Source: Candidatus Cloacimonadota bacterium
Lineage (GTDB): Bacteria > Cloacimonadota > Cloacimonadia > Cloacimonadales > TCS61
Direction: 5' to 3'
Assembly: GCA_030592835.1 (NCBI GenBank)
Contig: JAUVIJ010000014.1
Coordinates: forward strand, 1-15,920
DNA length: 15,920 bases
The notes below the pieces were generated by a model, which saw only the letters and a program-made list of their open reading frames with translations, was not told the DNA's origin and searched no databases. Positions 1 to 6,740 of this stretch are shown here, one piece after another (positions within the stretch are counted from its first letter, which is position 1; the number at the start of each line of letters is the position of its first letter). The translations under genes and the position numbers were made by a program.

Positions 1-1746
1 GACAATATTCAGTTCTCAGGAACTTCCTTTTATCCTGATTATACACTTGACCTGCCACTGGAATTGAATACCCAGCAAGTCTATGATCTCAGGATCTGGT
101 TTCATCCCCAGGATCCGGGAAATTATAATGAATCCCTGGAATTATATTCAAATGATCCTGATCATAATCCCTATATTATCGAATTATCGGGATATTCAGA
201 AGATCTGGAATACCCGATAGGAACCGTTCTCTGGCATTATACTATCGATATCAGTTGGGACAATAGCCCCAAAGCCATCGCTGAAATCGAAGATATAAAC
301 GGAGATAGCGTCAAGGATGTGATCATCTGTTCCGAAGACAACAATATTCGCTGCTTCAACGGTAATTCATCGGGGATTGCCGATATTCTTTGGGAAACAG
401 AGATCTATTCCGGTAATGTTTATTCCCAGAAAGGACTCTATATAATCGATGATATTAATGATGATGAAAAACAGGATGTGGTAGTAGGTACAACGGGAGG
501 AGACAGATCCATCAGGGCAATATCAGGATTAGACGGGGAGTTAATCTGGCAACACGATACCAGCGAATATGGAGATGGCGGCTGGGTCTATCAGGTACAT
601 GCTATGCGGGATTTTAATGGTGATCATATTCCTGATATTCTAGCAGCTACTGGAGATGATTCTGCCGATACAGGTCCTAAAAGAGTCTATTGTCTCGATG
701 CCATTACCGGTGATACGATCTGGAGTTATTTTGCCGGTGGTCCTGTATTTTCTGTGATCAGCCTGCAGGATGCCGACGGAGATGAAATGCCCGAAGTAGT
801 CGCAGGTGCCTCCAATGAATACGAAACCCAGGGTAAAGTTATAGGGATAAATGGAAATGACGGAACAGAAATCTGGACATACAATACAATAGGAACTTCT
901 GTCTGGGGATTGGTGGAAATGCATGATTTCAGTGGTGATGATATGCATGATATCGTAGCAGGTGATTTCTCCGGATCCTATTATGGTCTTGATATTCTCA
1001 ATGGAAATCTTTTATGGTCAGGATCAATCGGCACCTATGTTCTGATCACCAGATTCCAGCAGATTTGTGACCTCAATAATAATGGTCACTGTGATATTAT
1101 TGTTGAAAACAGCAGCGACTATGCTTTCACCCTCGACGGTCATACCGGAGATATTATCTGGAGTCATTATCTAGGTGATAATTCTCTTTCTGTTGCTAAA
1201 ATTCTCGATGTCAATGCTGATAATATACCAGATGTTCTTATCGGCTCTTTGAATAATAATTGTTATTTTCTCAGTGGTCTGGACGGTATGGAGATACACT
1301 CTCATTATCTGGGTACACCTGTCGATGCTATCACTTCCATTGATGACATTACAGGTGATAATTCCATGGAAATGGTTGCAGGTGGAAGAAATGGTCTGGT
1401 TAGGTGTTTATCCGGTGGTACCGATGTCATAGTATCGGTGGAGGAAAATAATATAACAACAAACAATAGAGCTATCGAACTGCTGGAAAATTCGCCTAAT
1501 CCTTTTAATCCTATTACAACTATCAGGTACAATCTTTTCAAAGATGGAACAACCGAACTAAAAATTTACAATCTGAAAGGACAGAAGATAAAGACTCTGC
1601 AACAAGGTTATCAGGAAGCCGGATCTTATGAGATCTACTGGGATAGCAAGGATAACTCCGGCACAGATATGCCCAGCGGGATTTATTTCTACCGGTTGCA
1701 ATCAGGAAAAGATTCTCAGATCAGAAAAATGATCCTGATGAAGTAA
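1..1746 (+). CDS. Secreted eight-bladed beta-propeller protein with C-terminal sorting domain (5' partial)
   Basis: The reading frame is open from base 1, so the true start lies upstream; the TTG at 64 is not a convincing start because the coding sense continues before it. In order one sees: the end of an Ig-like domain of the choice-of-anchor D/HYDIN kind (SNDPD...IELSGYSED); eight repeats of about 45-50 residues, each with an acidic calcium-loop motif (DINGDSVKD, DINDDEKQD, DFNGDHIPD, DADGDEMPE, DFSGDDMHD, DLNNNGHCD, DVNADNIPD, DITGDNSME) and mostly a following G-x-x-x-W strand, as in FG-GAP/VCBS and PQQ-like propellers; and a C-terminal module with NSPNPFNP, LKIYNLKGQ, PSGIYFYRL and a final KMILMK, typical of type A (T9SS/FlgD-like) sorting domains in FCB bacteria. 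I infer export to the cell surface or medium. The ligand is unknown, and the propeller may serve binding rather than catalysis. Confidence 0.85.
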   Translation, partial: DNIQFSGTSFYPDYTLDLPLELNTQQVYDLRIWFHPQDPGNYNESLELYSNDPDHNPYIIELSGYSEDLEYPIGTVLWHYTIDISWDNSPKAIAEIEDINGDSVKDVIICSEDNNIRCFNGNSSGIADILWETEIYSGNVYSQKGLYIIDDINDDEKQDVVVGTTGGDRSIRAISGLDGELIWQHDTSEYGDGGWVYQVHAMRDFNGDHIPDILAATGDDSADTGPKRVYCLDAITGDTIWSYFAGGPVFSVISLQDADGDEMPEVVAGASNEYETQGKVIGINGNDGTEIWTYNTIGTSVWGLVEMHDFSGDDMHDIVAGDFSGSYYGLDILNGNLLWSGSIGTYVLITRFQQICDLNNNGHCDIIVENSSDYAFTLDGHTGDIIWSHYLGDNSLSVAKILDVNADNIPDVLIGSLNNNCYFLSGLDGMEIHSHYLGTPVDAITSIDDITGDNSMEMVAGGRNGLVRCLSGGTDVIVSVEENNITTNNRAIELLENSPNPFNPITTIRYNLFKDGTTELKIYNLKGQKIKTLQQGYQEAGSYEIYWDSKDNSGTDMPSGIYFYRLQSGKDSQIRKMILMK

Positions 1747-1767
1747 TATTTTCCGGAAAGAATTTCA

Positions 1768-1792
1768 GAGATGGACTTTCCACCTCTTTTTT
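1768..1792 (+). terminator. Rho-independent terminator after the propeller gene
   Basis: GAGATGG (1768-1774) and CCACCTC (1780-1786) form a 7-bp stem with one internal A-C mismatch around a 5-base loop. Six T residues follow at once. It lies 21 bp after the stop codon and just before the next promoter, which fits a transcription boundary. Confidence 0.5.
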
Positions 1793-1793
1793 A

Positions 1794-1823
1794 TTGACAT
1801 TGAAAATATAGATATTTTATAAG
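1794..1823 (+). promoter_or_regulatory. Sigma-70-type promoter for the response regulator
   Basis: A perfect TTGACA at 1794-1799 is followed after 18 bp by TATAAG (1818-1823); TTTATA at 1816-1821 with a 16-bp spacer is the alternative -10. The predicted start near 1830 leaves a leader of about 20 bases that carries the ribosome site AAGGA (1841-1845), six bases before the ATG at 1852. Confidence 0.6.
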
Positions 1824-1851
1824 TTTCCATCATTCAAATTAAGGATATGTT

Positions 1852-2955
1852 ATGGCTAAAATTTTGATAGTAGAAGACGAACCTGTAATTGCTTTTGATC
1901 TGAAAATGACACTTATCAAACTGAATTATGATGTTTGTGGAATCGCTTTTTTTGGTCAGGATGCCTTAAACAAGACAGCCGAATTCATTCCGGATCTGGT
2001 TATTATGGATATTAAATTGGACGATGATATGGATGGGATCGAAGCTGGTGGACACATTCAGAACAATTTCAATATCCCTGTAATTTTTATCACCGCCTAT
2101 GCTGACAAGAAAACTCTTGAAAGAGTAAAAAAAATTAATCCCTATGGATATTTTCTTAAACCATACGACGAAAACGAACTCCATGTCAATATTATACTTG
2201 CTCTGAACAAAAACAAACCTCAGGAAATCCTGAATCAGGAAAAGATTGTCAGCCGTTCTTTCGAATTTCCGGAAAACCTTTATCAAGCCGGATTGTTTTT
2301 ATTATCTTTTATCAATACTATTCTAGTATCCGTCCTGCCGGATGATAATATAAAGGTTCACCTGGAACAGGAAAAACTTAGGATCAGATTAATTATAGAA
2401 AGTCAGTTTTCTTCCAAAGCAAAGATCAATCAAATCATCGAAACTTACGGGATGATGCTTCAGTACAAATTCCCTCCTGAATCATTCTTTAAGGATAAAT
2501 CTCTTATATACAACTTTCAACAGCTAATGGAAATCACTAAATTTCAAATAGAAAAATATATTCAAACCCATTCCGTAGAAGGATCTACCAGTTTGAAGAA
2601 CATTGCCGAATCTATTAAAACCGATATCATCTGGTTAACTAATCATATAGCTGTTATTCTCAAATACTCAGATGAGAATATCAACAACATGAGAAAGATT
2701 GCAGAAGATACACTCAAAATCCTGGAGCTTAAGGATTCACGGATATTGTCATCTATCGATTATATCATAGCAAAGTTGAATAAGGGTCTGACAACAGATA
2801 ATGAAAAAAATATCAAGGAAGCTTTTAGTCAGATACAAAAGGAAAACTTCGATATCTTCTATAAAATCAATAACTTTATCTATGGAATGATCATCAAAGG
2901 AACTTTAGGTGGACTCAACTCTACCCTGATTTACAGGTGGATGAGAGAAGTATAA
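1852..2955 (+). CDS. Response regulator with CheY-like receiver and unrecognised C-terminal domain
   Basis: Residues 1-122 form a full receiver domain: acidic pair E8/D9, phospho-acceptor D53 (in IMDIKL), switch T81 (in FITAYAD) and K103-P104. All key residues are present, so it should be phosphorylated by a histidine kinase. The MDGIEA and TLERVKK-x-NPYGYFLKP segments are of the kind found in receivers tied to PAS-type sensor kinases. After a short linker, residues 140-235 (around SVLPDDNIKVHLEQEKLRI) look like a compact mixed alpha/beta unit, and 245-345 look mainly helical, perhaps coiled. I see no HTH, GGDEF, EAL, HD-GYP, CheB, ANTAR or kinase H/N boxes, so the output is unknown and may be protein-protein. 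No kinase gene adjoins it. The start is fixed by AAGGA six bases upstream. Receiver confidence is high; the function of the rest is not known. Confidence 0.9.
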   Translation: MAKILIVEDEPVIAFDLKMTLIKLNYDVCGIAFFGQDALNKTAEFIPDLVIMDIKLDDDMDGIEAGGHIQNNFNIPVIFITAYADKKTLERVKKINPYGYFLKPYDENELHVNIILALNKNKPQEILNQEKIVSRSFEFPENLYQAGLFLLSFINTILVSVLPDDNIKVHLEQEKLRIRLIIESQFSSKAKINQIIETYGMMLQYKFPPESFFKDKSLIYNFQQLMEITKFQIEKYIQTHSVEGSTSLKNIAESIKTDIIWLTNHIAVILKYSDENINNMRKIAEDTLKILELKDSRILSSIDYIIAKLNKGLTTDNEKNIKEAFSQIQKENFDIFYKINNFIYGMIIKGTLGGLNSTLIYRWMREV

Positions 2956-3385
2956 GATAAATGATCAAGTGTTGAATTATATTAGTTGTGATTCGTGGAT
3001 CGTAATTCGTGAAAAGTGACAAGAGGACAGAAAGCAAACCTGAATTTAGTAGTCAGTAAACAAGAAACAGATTCCATAGGTTTAGTTGGTTCATATTTGC
3101 AATTTGACCATGACAGATTCGACTCGACAGGAACGTCGAGTCGAAGTAAAAATAATAAAAGCTGCTTCAATTCGTAAACATTATATTCCTTACGATTCGA
3201 TCCAAGTTAGAAGAAACTTTACGAAATCTCTTACGAAGAAATTCTTAAACCCGTAGAATGTGTATCCAACGGGGTGAAGATAGGTTTCGAAAAGTTATTT
3301 ATTTAGGATTTTCCTTTTAAACCCAAAACCCGCTAAACTGCTAATCTCCAATCCCTTCTCCTAATTTTTTTCAACTTTTGAACTT
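2956..3385. other. 430-bp gene-free region rich in short repeats
   Basis: I found no credible gene on either strand here. The stretch between the response regulator and the clpB stop contains ATTCGTG direct repeats (2991-2997, 3005-3011), a perfect 11-bp inverted repeat (3118-3145), a cluster of TTCGTAA/TTACGA(A) words (3171-3237), a weak CCCGT...ACGGG hairpin (3250-3273) and an AACTTT-type tandem (3373-3392) that runs into the clpB stop. Two converging genes end here, yet no canonical hairpin plus T-run was found for either. Confidence 0.6.
3118..3145. repeat. Perfect 11-bp inverted repeat with 6-base loop
   Basis: TTCGACTCGAC (3118-3128) and its exact complement GTCGAGTCGAA (3135-3145) flank AGGAAC. 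The stem is far more GC-rich than its surroundings. No T-run follows on either strand, so it is not a standard intrinsic terminator. It could be a REP-like dispersed element, a protein-binding palindrome, or an RNA-stabilising hairpin between the converging genes. Confidence 0.8.
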
Positions 3386-3392
3386 TCAACTT
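3373..3392. repeat. AACTTT-type short tandem repeat overlapping the clpB 3' end
   Basis: AACTTTTG, AACTTTC and AACTTAT follow one another with a 7-8 base period. The clpB stop codon (TGA on the minus strand, 3386-3388) lies inside the run, so the last residues of ClpB are encoded by repeat DNA. I see no function. Confidence 0.4.
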
Positions 3393-5959
3393 ATAAACTC
3401 AAACTTCTCGTTCTTATAATCTACTTTTAAAGGATGATTAAGTTTAACATCACCATTCAAAAGGGAAATTGCCAGTTTGTTCTCGATCTCCTTCTGAATG
3501 ACTCTCTTTAAAGGTCTTGCTCCAAATAAGGGATCAAAACCCATATCAACCAATTTCTCGGTAGCTCTATCAGTATAGGTGATTTTAATCTTTTTTGACA
3601 TTAATCTCCCGTTGAGATTCTCAAGTTCGATTTTCACTATCTCAATAAGATGCTCCCGTTGCAAACGATGAAAAATAATAATATCATCCAGACGATTAAT
3701 AAATTCCGGTCGGAAATGTTGCTTCAAAGCCTTCATCAACCCCTTACGGATATCTTCCTCAGAATCATCATTCTTTTCGTAGATATACTGGGATGCAATA
3801 TTACTCGTCATTATAATTACAGTATTCTTGAAATCTACAGTACGACCTTTCCCATCCGTAAGTCTGCCATCATCGAGTATCTGGAGCAATATATTAAACA
3901 CATCCTGATGAGCTTTTTCTATTTCATCAAAGAGAATTACACTATAGGGTTTACGTCTGACGGATTCTGTTAGATATCCACCTTCCTCGTAACCGACATA
4001 GCCGGGAGGTGCCCCGACCAGACGAGCGACAGAATGTTTTTCCATGAATTCGCTCATATCAACCCTGATCATTGCTTTTTCCGTATCAAACAGAAACTCC
4101 GCCAGGGTCTTTGCCAGCTCCGTCTTCCCCACACCGGTTGGACCCATGAACAGAAAAGATCCTATGGGTTTATCAGAATCAGATAACCCACTCCGGGATC
4201 TGCGGATCGCATCAGAAAGAGCGGTAATCCCTTCTTTCTGGCCCACAACCCGCTTTGCAAGGATTTCTTCCATCTTCACCAGTTTCTGGATCTCATTCTG
4301 CATCATTTTCGCCACCGGAATACCTGTCCATTTAGCGACTACTTCAGCTATTATTTCCTCATCGATCTCTTCCTTGAGCATCTGTTGCTCTGTTGGGATT
4401 TCTCCCAGTTTCTTCTTGAGGGTTTGCAGTTCCTGTTGTTTCTGTTCTAAGACACCATATTTCAATTCGGAAACCCTGGCCAGATCCCCTTTTCTTTCCG
4501 CAATATCAGCCTGAGCTTTGATATTCTCTATTTCTTCAGATAATTGACTTATTCTTTTTAAAAGATTCTTTTCAAATTCCCAACGCACTCTCAGTTCAGA
4601 TTGTTTCTCTTTAAGATCAGCTATTTCTTTCTTTACAATTTCCAATCTTTCTTTCCCCGAACTGCTTTTTTCCTTTTTAAGAGATAACTTTTCGATTTCA
4701 AGTTGACGAATTCTACGTACAATTTCATCCAGTTCCTGGGGCATTGAGTCTATCTCCATCCTCAAACTGGCACAGGCTTCATCAACAAGGTCAATTGCTT
4801 TATCCGGCAAAAAACGATCAGAGACATATCTCTCAGAAAGATAAGCGGCTGAAACTAAAGCATTATCTGTAATCTGAACCCCATGATGCACCTCATATTT
4901 TTCCTTTATTCCCCTCAGAATGGAGATGGTCTCATTAATATCAGGTTCAGTAATGAGGATAGGTTGAAATCTTCTTTCTAACGCCGCATCCTTTTCAATA
5001 TATTTCCGGTATTCATCGAGAGTAGTAGCACCGATACAATGAAGCGTCCCCCTGGCAAGTGCGGGTTTCAGCATATTGGAGGCATCGATTGCACCTTCAG
5101 ATGCTCCAGCTCCTACCACTGTATGCAGTTCATCAATGAAAATGATAATTTGCCCATCTGATTTTTCCACTTCTTTCAGCACAGCTTTCAATCTATCTTC
5201 AAATTCACCACGGAATTTTGCACCAGCTAAAAGAGCGCCCATATCTAACTCTACTATTTCCTTGTGCTTAAGATTTTCCGGAACATCAAGATCCACAACT
5301 CTCCGGGCTAAACCTTCTACAATCGCAGTCTTTCCTACTCCAGGTTCACCGATCAAGACCGGATTGTTCTTTCTGCGACGGGAAAGTGTTTGAATAATTC
5401 TCCTGATTTCATCATCCCTGCCGATCACTGGATCCAACTGACCCAGCCTGGCAAGTTTCGTTAGATTTCTGGCATATTTTTCTAGGACATTATATTTAGA
5501 TTCGGGATTCTGATCGGTTACTTTCTGATTTCCTCGTATTTCCTTAGCTGCTAGAAGCAGTTTGTTTCTATCCAAACCTAACTTCAGTATTTTCTTTGAT
5601 AGTTCACCCTTGTCTACGATAGCCAAGAAAAGATGTTCGACACTAACAAATTCGTCCTGAAGCCTTTTGGCCACAACCTCAGACTCATTAAGCACATCAT
5701 TCAGTTTGCGGGATATACCGGTCTGATATACACCCGAAAGCCTTGGTAATTCTTTCAACTCAAATTGTATTGCTTCCTGCAACCCGTTAACATTTACCTC
5801 TATTTTCTTTAGAAGAGAATAGACAAGACTCTCTTCATCAGCGATCAGAGCCTGGAGTAAATGTAAGGGTATGATCTCCTGATGCCCATTATTCTCAGCA
5901 AGCTGTCTGGAACGTTCAAGAGATTCCTGAGCTTTTAAAGTCATTCTGTTTAAATTCAT
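3386..5959 (-). CDS. clpB: ATP-dependent disaggregase ClpB
   Basis: This is a full-length Hsp100 disaggregase that, with DnaK, extracts polypeptides from cytoplasmic aggregates by threading them through a hexameric pore. At 857 residues it matches the usual family length. Visible in order: two Clp N repeats (about 1-145); NBD1 with Walker A GEPGVGKT (204-211), Walker B IIIFIDE (271-277), pore loop GAKFRGEFE (246-254; Phe where Tyr is usual, still aromatic) and arginine finger in ERRFQP; the coiled-coil middle domain (about 400-525) that separates ClpB from ClpA/ClpC; NBD2 with Walker A GPTGVGKT (606-613), Walker B VILFDE (674-679) and pore loop GYVGYEEGG (653-661); and the C-terminal oligomerisation part. 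The ATG at 5957-5959 has the ribosome site GGGAGG five bases upstream. It lies 16 bp after the nitroreductase, so both are probably transcribed from the HrcA/CIRCE-marked divergent region. Confidence 0.97.
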   Translation of the reverse strand: MNLNRMTLKAQESLERSRQLAENNGHQEIIPLHLLQALIADEESLVYSLLKKIEVNVNGLQEAIQFELKELPRLSGVYQTGISRKLNDVLNESEVVAKRLQDEFVSVEHLFLAIVDKGELSKKILKLGLDRNKLLLAAKEIRGNQKVTDQNPESKYNVLEKYARNLTKLARLGQLDPVIGRDDEIRRIIQTLSRRRKNNPVLIGEPGVGKTAIVEGLARRVVDLDVPENLKHKEIVELDMGALLAGAKFRGEFEDRLKAVLKEVEKSDGQIIIFIDELHTVVGAGASEGAIDASNMLKPALARGTLHCIGATTLDEYRKYIEKDAALERRFQPILITEPDINETISILRGIKEKYEVHHGVQITDNALVSAAYLSERYVSDRFLPDKAIDLVDEACASLRMEIDSMPQELDEIVRRIRQLEIEKLSLKKEKSSSGKERLEIVKKEIADLKEKQSELRVRWEFEKNLLKRISQLSEEIENIKAQADIAERKGDLARVSELKYGVLEQKQQELQTLKKKLGEIPTEQQMLKEEIDEEIIAEVVAKWTGIPVAKMMQNEIQKLVKMEEILAKRVVGQKEGITALSDAIRRSRSGLSDSDKPIGSFLFMGPTGVGKTELAKTLAEFLFDTEKAMIRVDMSEFMEKHSVARLVGAPPGYVGYEEGGYLTESVRRKPYSVILFDEIEKAHQDVFNILLQILDDGRLTDGKGRTVDFKNTVIIMTSNIASQYIYEKNDDSEEDIRKGLMKALKQHFRPEFINRLDDIIIFHRLQREHLIEIVKIELENLNGRLMSKKIKITYTDRATEKLVDMGFDPLFGARPLKRVIQKEIENKLAISLLNGDVKLNHPLKVDYKNEKFEFIS

Positions 5960-5975
5960 TTAACCTCCCTGAATA

Positions 5976-6227
5976 TCAAAAATTATTGTAGGAAACAATT
6001 TCCTCAACAGATTTTAATTTTCTTGGATTTCTCTCAATATCCGGATATCCGATTGGTAGCAAAGCAACTACCCTATAATCTTCAGGAAGATTAATAAGAT
6101 CTGCTATTCCTTCCTGATAGAAAGCTCCTATCCAGCAACTGCCAAGACCAAGAGCGACGGCTTGAAGCACAATATGTTCTCCAGCAATTGCTGCATCTAC
6201 TGTATAGGCTTTCTCTCCACAGGTCAT
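5976..6227 (-). CDS. Nitroreductase family protein, C-terminal half (frame-shifted from N-terminal half)
   Basis: This reading frame carries the second half of a small FMN-dependent nitroreductase: VDAAIAGEHIVLQAVALGLG, then SCWIGAFYQEGI and VVALLPIGYP, the segments that pack under the flavin in this family. It begins with an ATG that overlaps the stop of the upstream half in ATGA (6224-6227), but there is no ribosome site in front of that ATG. Together the halves make about 170 residues, the normal size for one enzyme, so they are one gene split by a -1 shift. A single base missing from the TTTT run (minus-strand sense, 6230-6233) would explain it. Expression as a separate peptide would need translational coupling. 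It ends 16 bp before clpB. Confidence 0.75.
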   Translation of the reverse strand: MTCGEKAYTVDAAIAGEHIVLQAVALGLGSCWIGAFYQEGIADLINLPEDYRVVALLPIGYPDIERNPRKLKSVEEIVSYNNF

Positions 6228-6484
6228 GTAAAATAATCCGTATTACCTGCACAAACAGCTATCGTGATCGGTGCTGAAGATACAAATTGCTGCCCTTTAC
6301 AAATCTCTGTTAACCGGGTTCTCTTGGTTTCGTCACTGATGACAACAAAATGCCAGTCCTGCAGATTGCGGGCAGAAGGTGCCAATCTGGCTGCTTCAAG
6401 TATTATCTTCAGCTTGTCAGTTTCGATTTTTTTATCTTTAAATTTGCGAACACTATAACGGTCTTTAATTGCTTTTAATAACAT
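6224..6484 (-). CDS. Nitroreductase family protein, N-terminal half (interrupted)
   Basis: The 86 residues hold the flavin-phosphate motif RYSVRKF (R9, S11, R13), the segment ARLAPSARNLQDWHFVVI and SSAPITIAVCAG, all typical of NAD(P)H:FMN nitroreductases that reduce nitro- or quinone-type substrates in the cytoplasm. The frame then stops at TGA (6224-6226) in the middle of the fold, exactly where the second half continues in the -1 frame. The start is supported by AAGGA eight bases upstream. The cause could be a sequencing or assembly indel, a real inactivating mutation, or coupled/slippage expression; I favour an indel. Substrate cannot be told from sequence. It is first or second in the leftward transcript leading to clpB, after a 29-codon small ORF. 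Confidence 0.75.
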   Translation of the reverse strand: MLLKAIKDRYSVRKFKDKKIETDKLKIILEAARLAPSARNLQDWHFVVISDETKRTRLTEICKGQQFVSSAPITIAVCAGNTDYFT

Positions 6485-6487
6485 TTT

Positions 6488-6577
6488 TCATTCCTTAAGA
6501 AAATTATAATACTTTTTTACATACTCTCTTATCATCAATTTCTTTCTCAGTTATTTTTTTTACGCTAATATCCATCC
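6488..6577 (-). CDS. Small ORF, 29 residues, upstream of the nitroreductase
   Basis: A short frame begins MDISVKKITEKEKLM and ends NFLKE, then TGA. It is lysine-rich and could be one amphipathic helix. A perfect ribosome site AAGGAG (6584-6589) stands six bases before its ATG, better than the one of the gene that follows. It lies about 23 bases after the predicted transcription start, and its TGA is one in-frame codon (AAA) ahead of the nitroreductase ATG, whose ribosome site sits in its last codons. This layout suits a coupled leader peptide or small protein; a remnant of a lost gene is also possible. I recognise no family. Confidence 0.45.
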
Positions 6578-6606
6578 TGTACTCCTTAACTCTTTATATA
6601 CAACAA

Positions 6607-6634
6607 AATATACACGGTAAACCTTAATTGTCAA
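6607..6634 (-). promoter_or_regulatory. Leftward promoter for small ORF, nitroreductase and clpB
   Basis: On the minus strand TTGACA (6634-6629) is followed after 16 bp by TATATT (6612-6607). The predicted start near 6600 precedes the small ORF's ribosome site. The -35 box lies 8 bp from the CIRCE-like operator, consistent with heat-shock control. Confidence 0.6.
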
Positions 6635-6642
6635 ACAATAAA

Positions 6643-6669
6643 TTAGCGCTCCGCCAATTAGATTGCTAA
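6643..6669. promoter_or_regulatory. CIRCE-like HrcA operator between the clpB and hsp20 units
   Basis: The sequence TTAGCGCTC-N9-GATTGCTAA matches the CIRCE consensus TTAGCACTC-N9-GAGTGCTAA at 16 of 18 arm positions with the exact 9-base spacer. CIRCE is bound by the repressor HrcA and classically controls groE and dnaK operons. Here it sits between divergent heat-shock units (leftward to clpB, rightward to hsp20). It can also fold as a hairpin before a T-run, but no transcript from the left needs terminating there. Confidence 0.75.
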
Positions 6670-6677
6670 TTTTTTAT

Positions 6678-6705
6678 TTGCATTTTTAATCCTCCTGATT
6701 ATTAT
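6678..6705 (+). promoter_or_regulatory. Possible hsp20 promoter
   Basis: TTGCAT (6678-6683), 16 bp, then TATTAT (6700-6705). The -10 is good and the -35 is weak. It begins 8 bp from the right edge of the CIRCE-like operator, mirroring the leftward promoter. Confidence 0.35.
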
Positions 6706-6740
6706 GTAATTGTGAAGATTAAATCGCTAGGAGGAGAAAG

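Noticed and set aside
64..66. TTG at 64 as the start of the propeller protein
   Set aside because: The frame is open to base 1 with Ig-like coding sense, and no ribosome site precedes the TTG.
3118..3145. The 11-bp palindrome as terminator of either converging gene
   Set aside because: Neither strand has a T-run after the stem.
2982..3170. 62-codon open frame on the minus strand in the repeat region
   Set aside because: Composition is repeat-derived, there is no ribosome site and no recognisable domain.
3250..3273. CCCGT...ACGGG hairpin as a riboswitch or terminator
   Set aside because: The stem has only five pairs, a 14-base loop and no T-run.
6641..6676. Inverted repeat AATTAGC...GCTAATT followed by T residues, as a terminator
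   Set aside because: No rightward gene ends before it, the loop is long (17 bases), and the arms fit CIRCE with the exact spacer.
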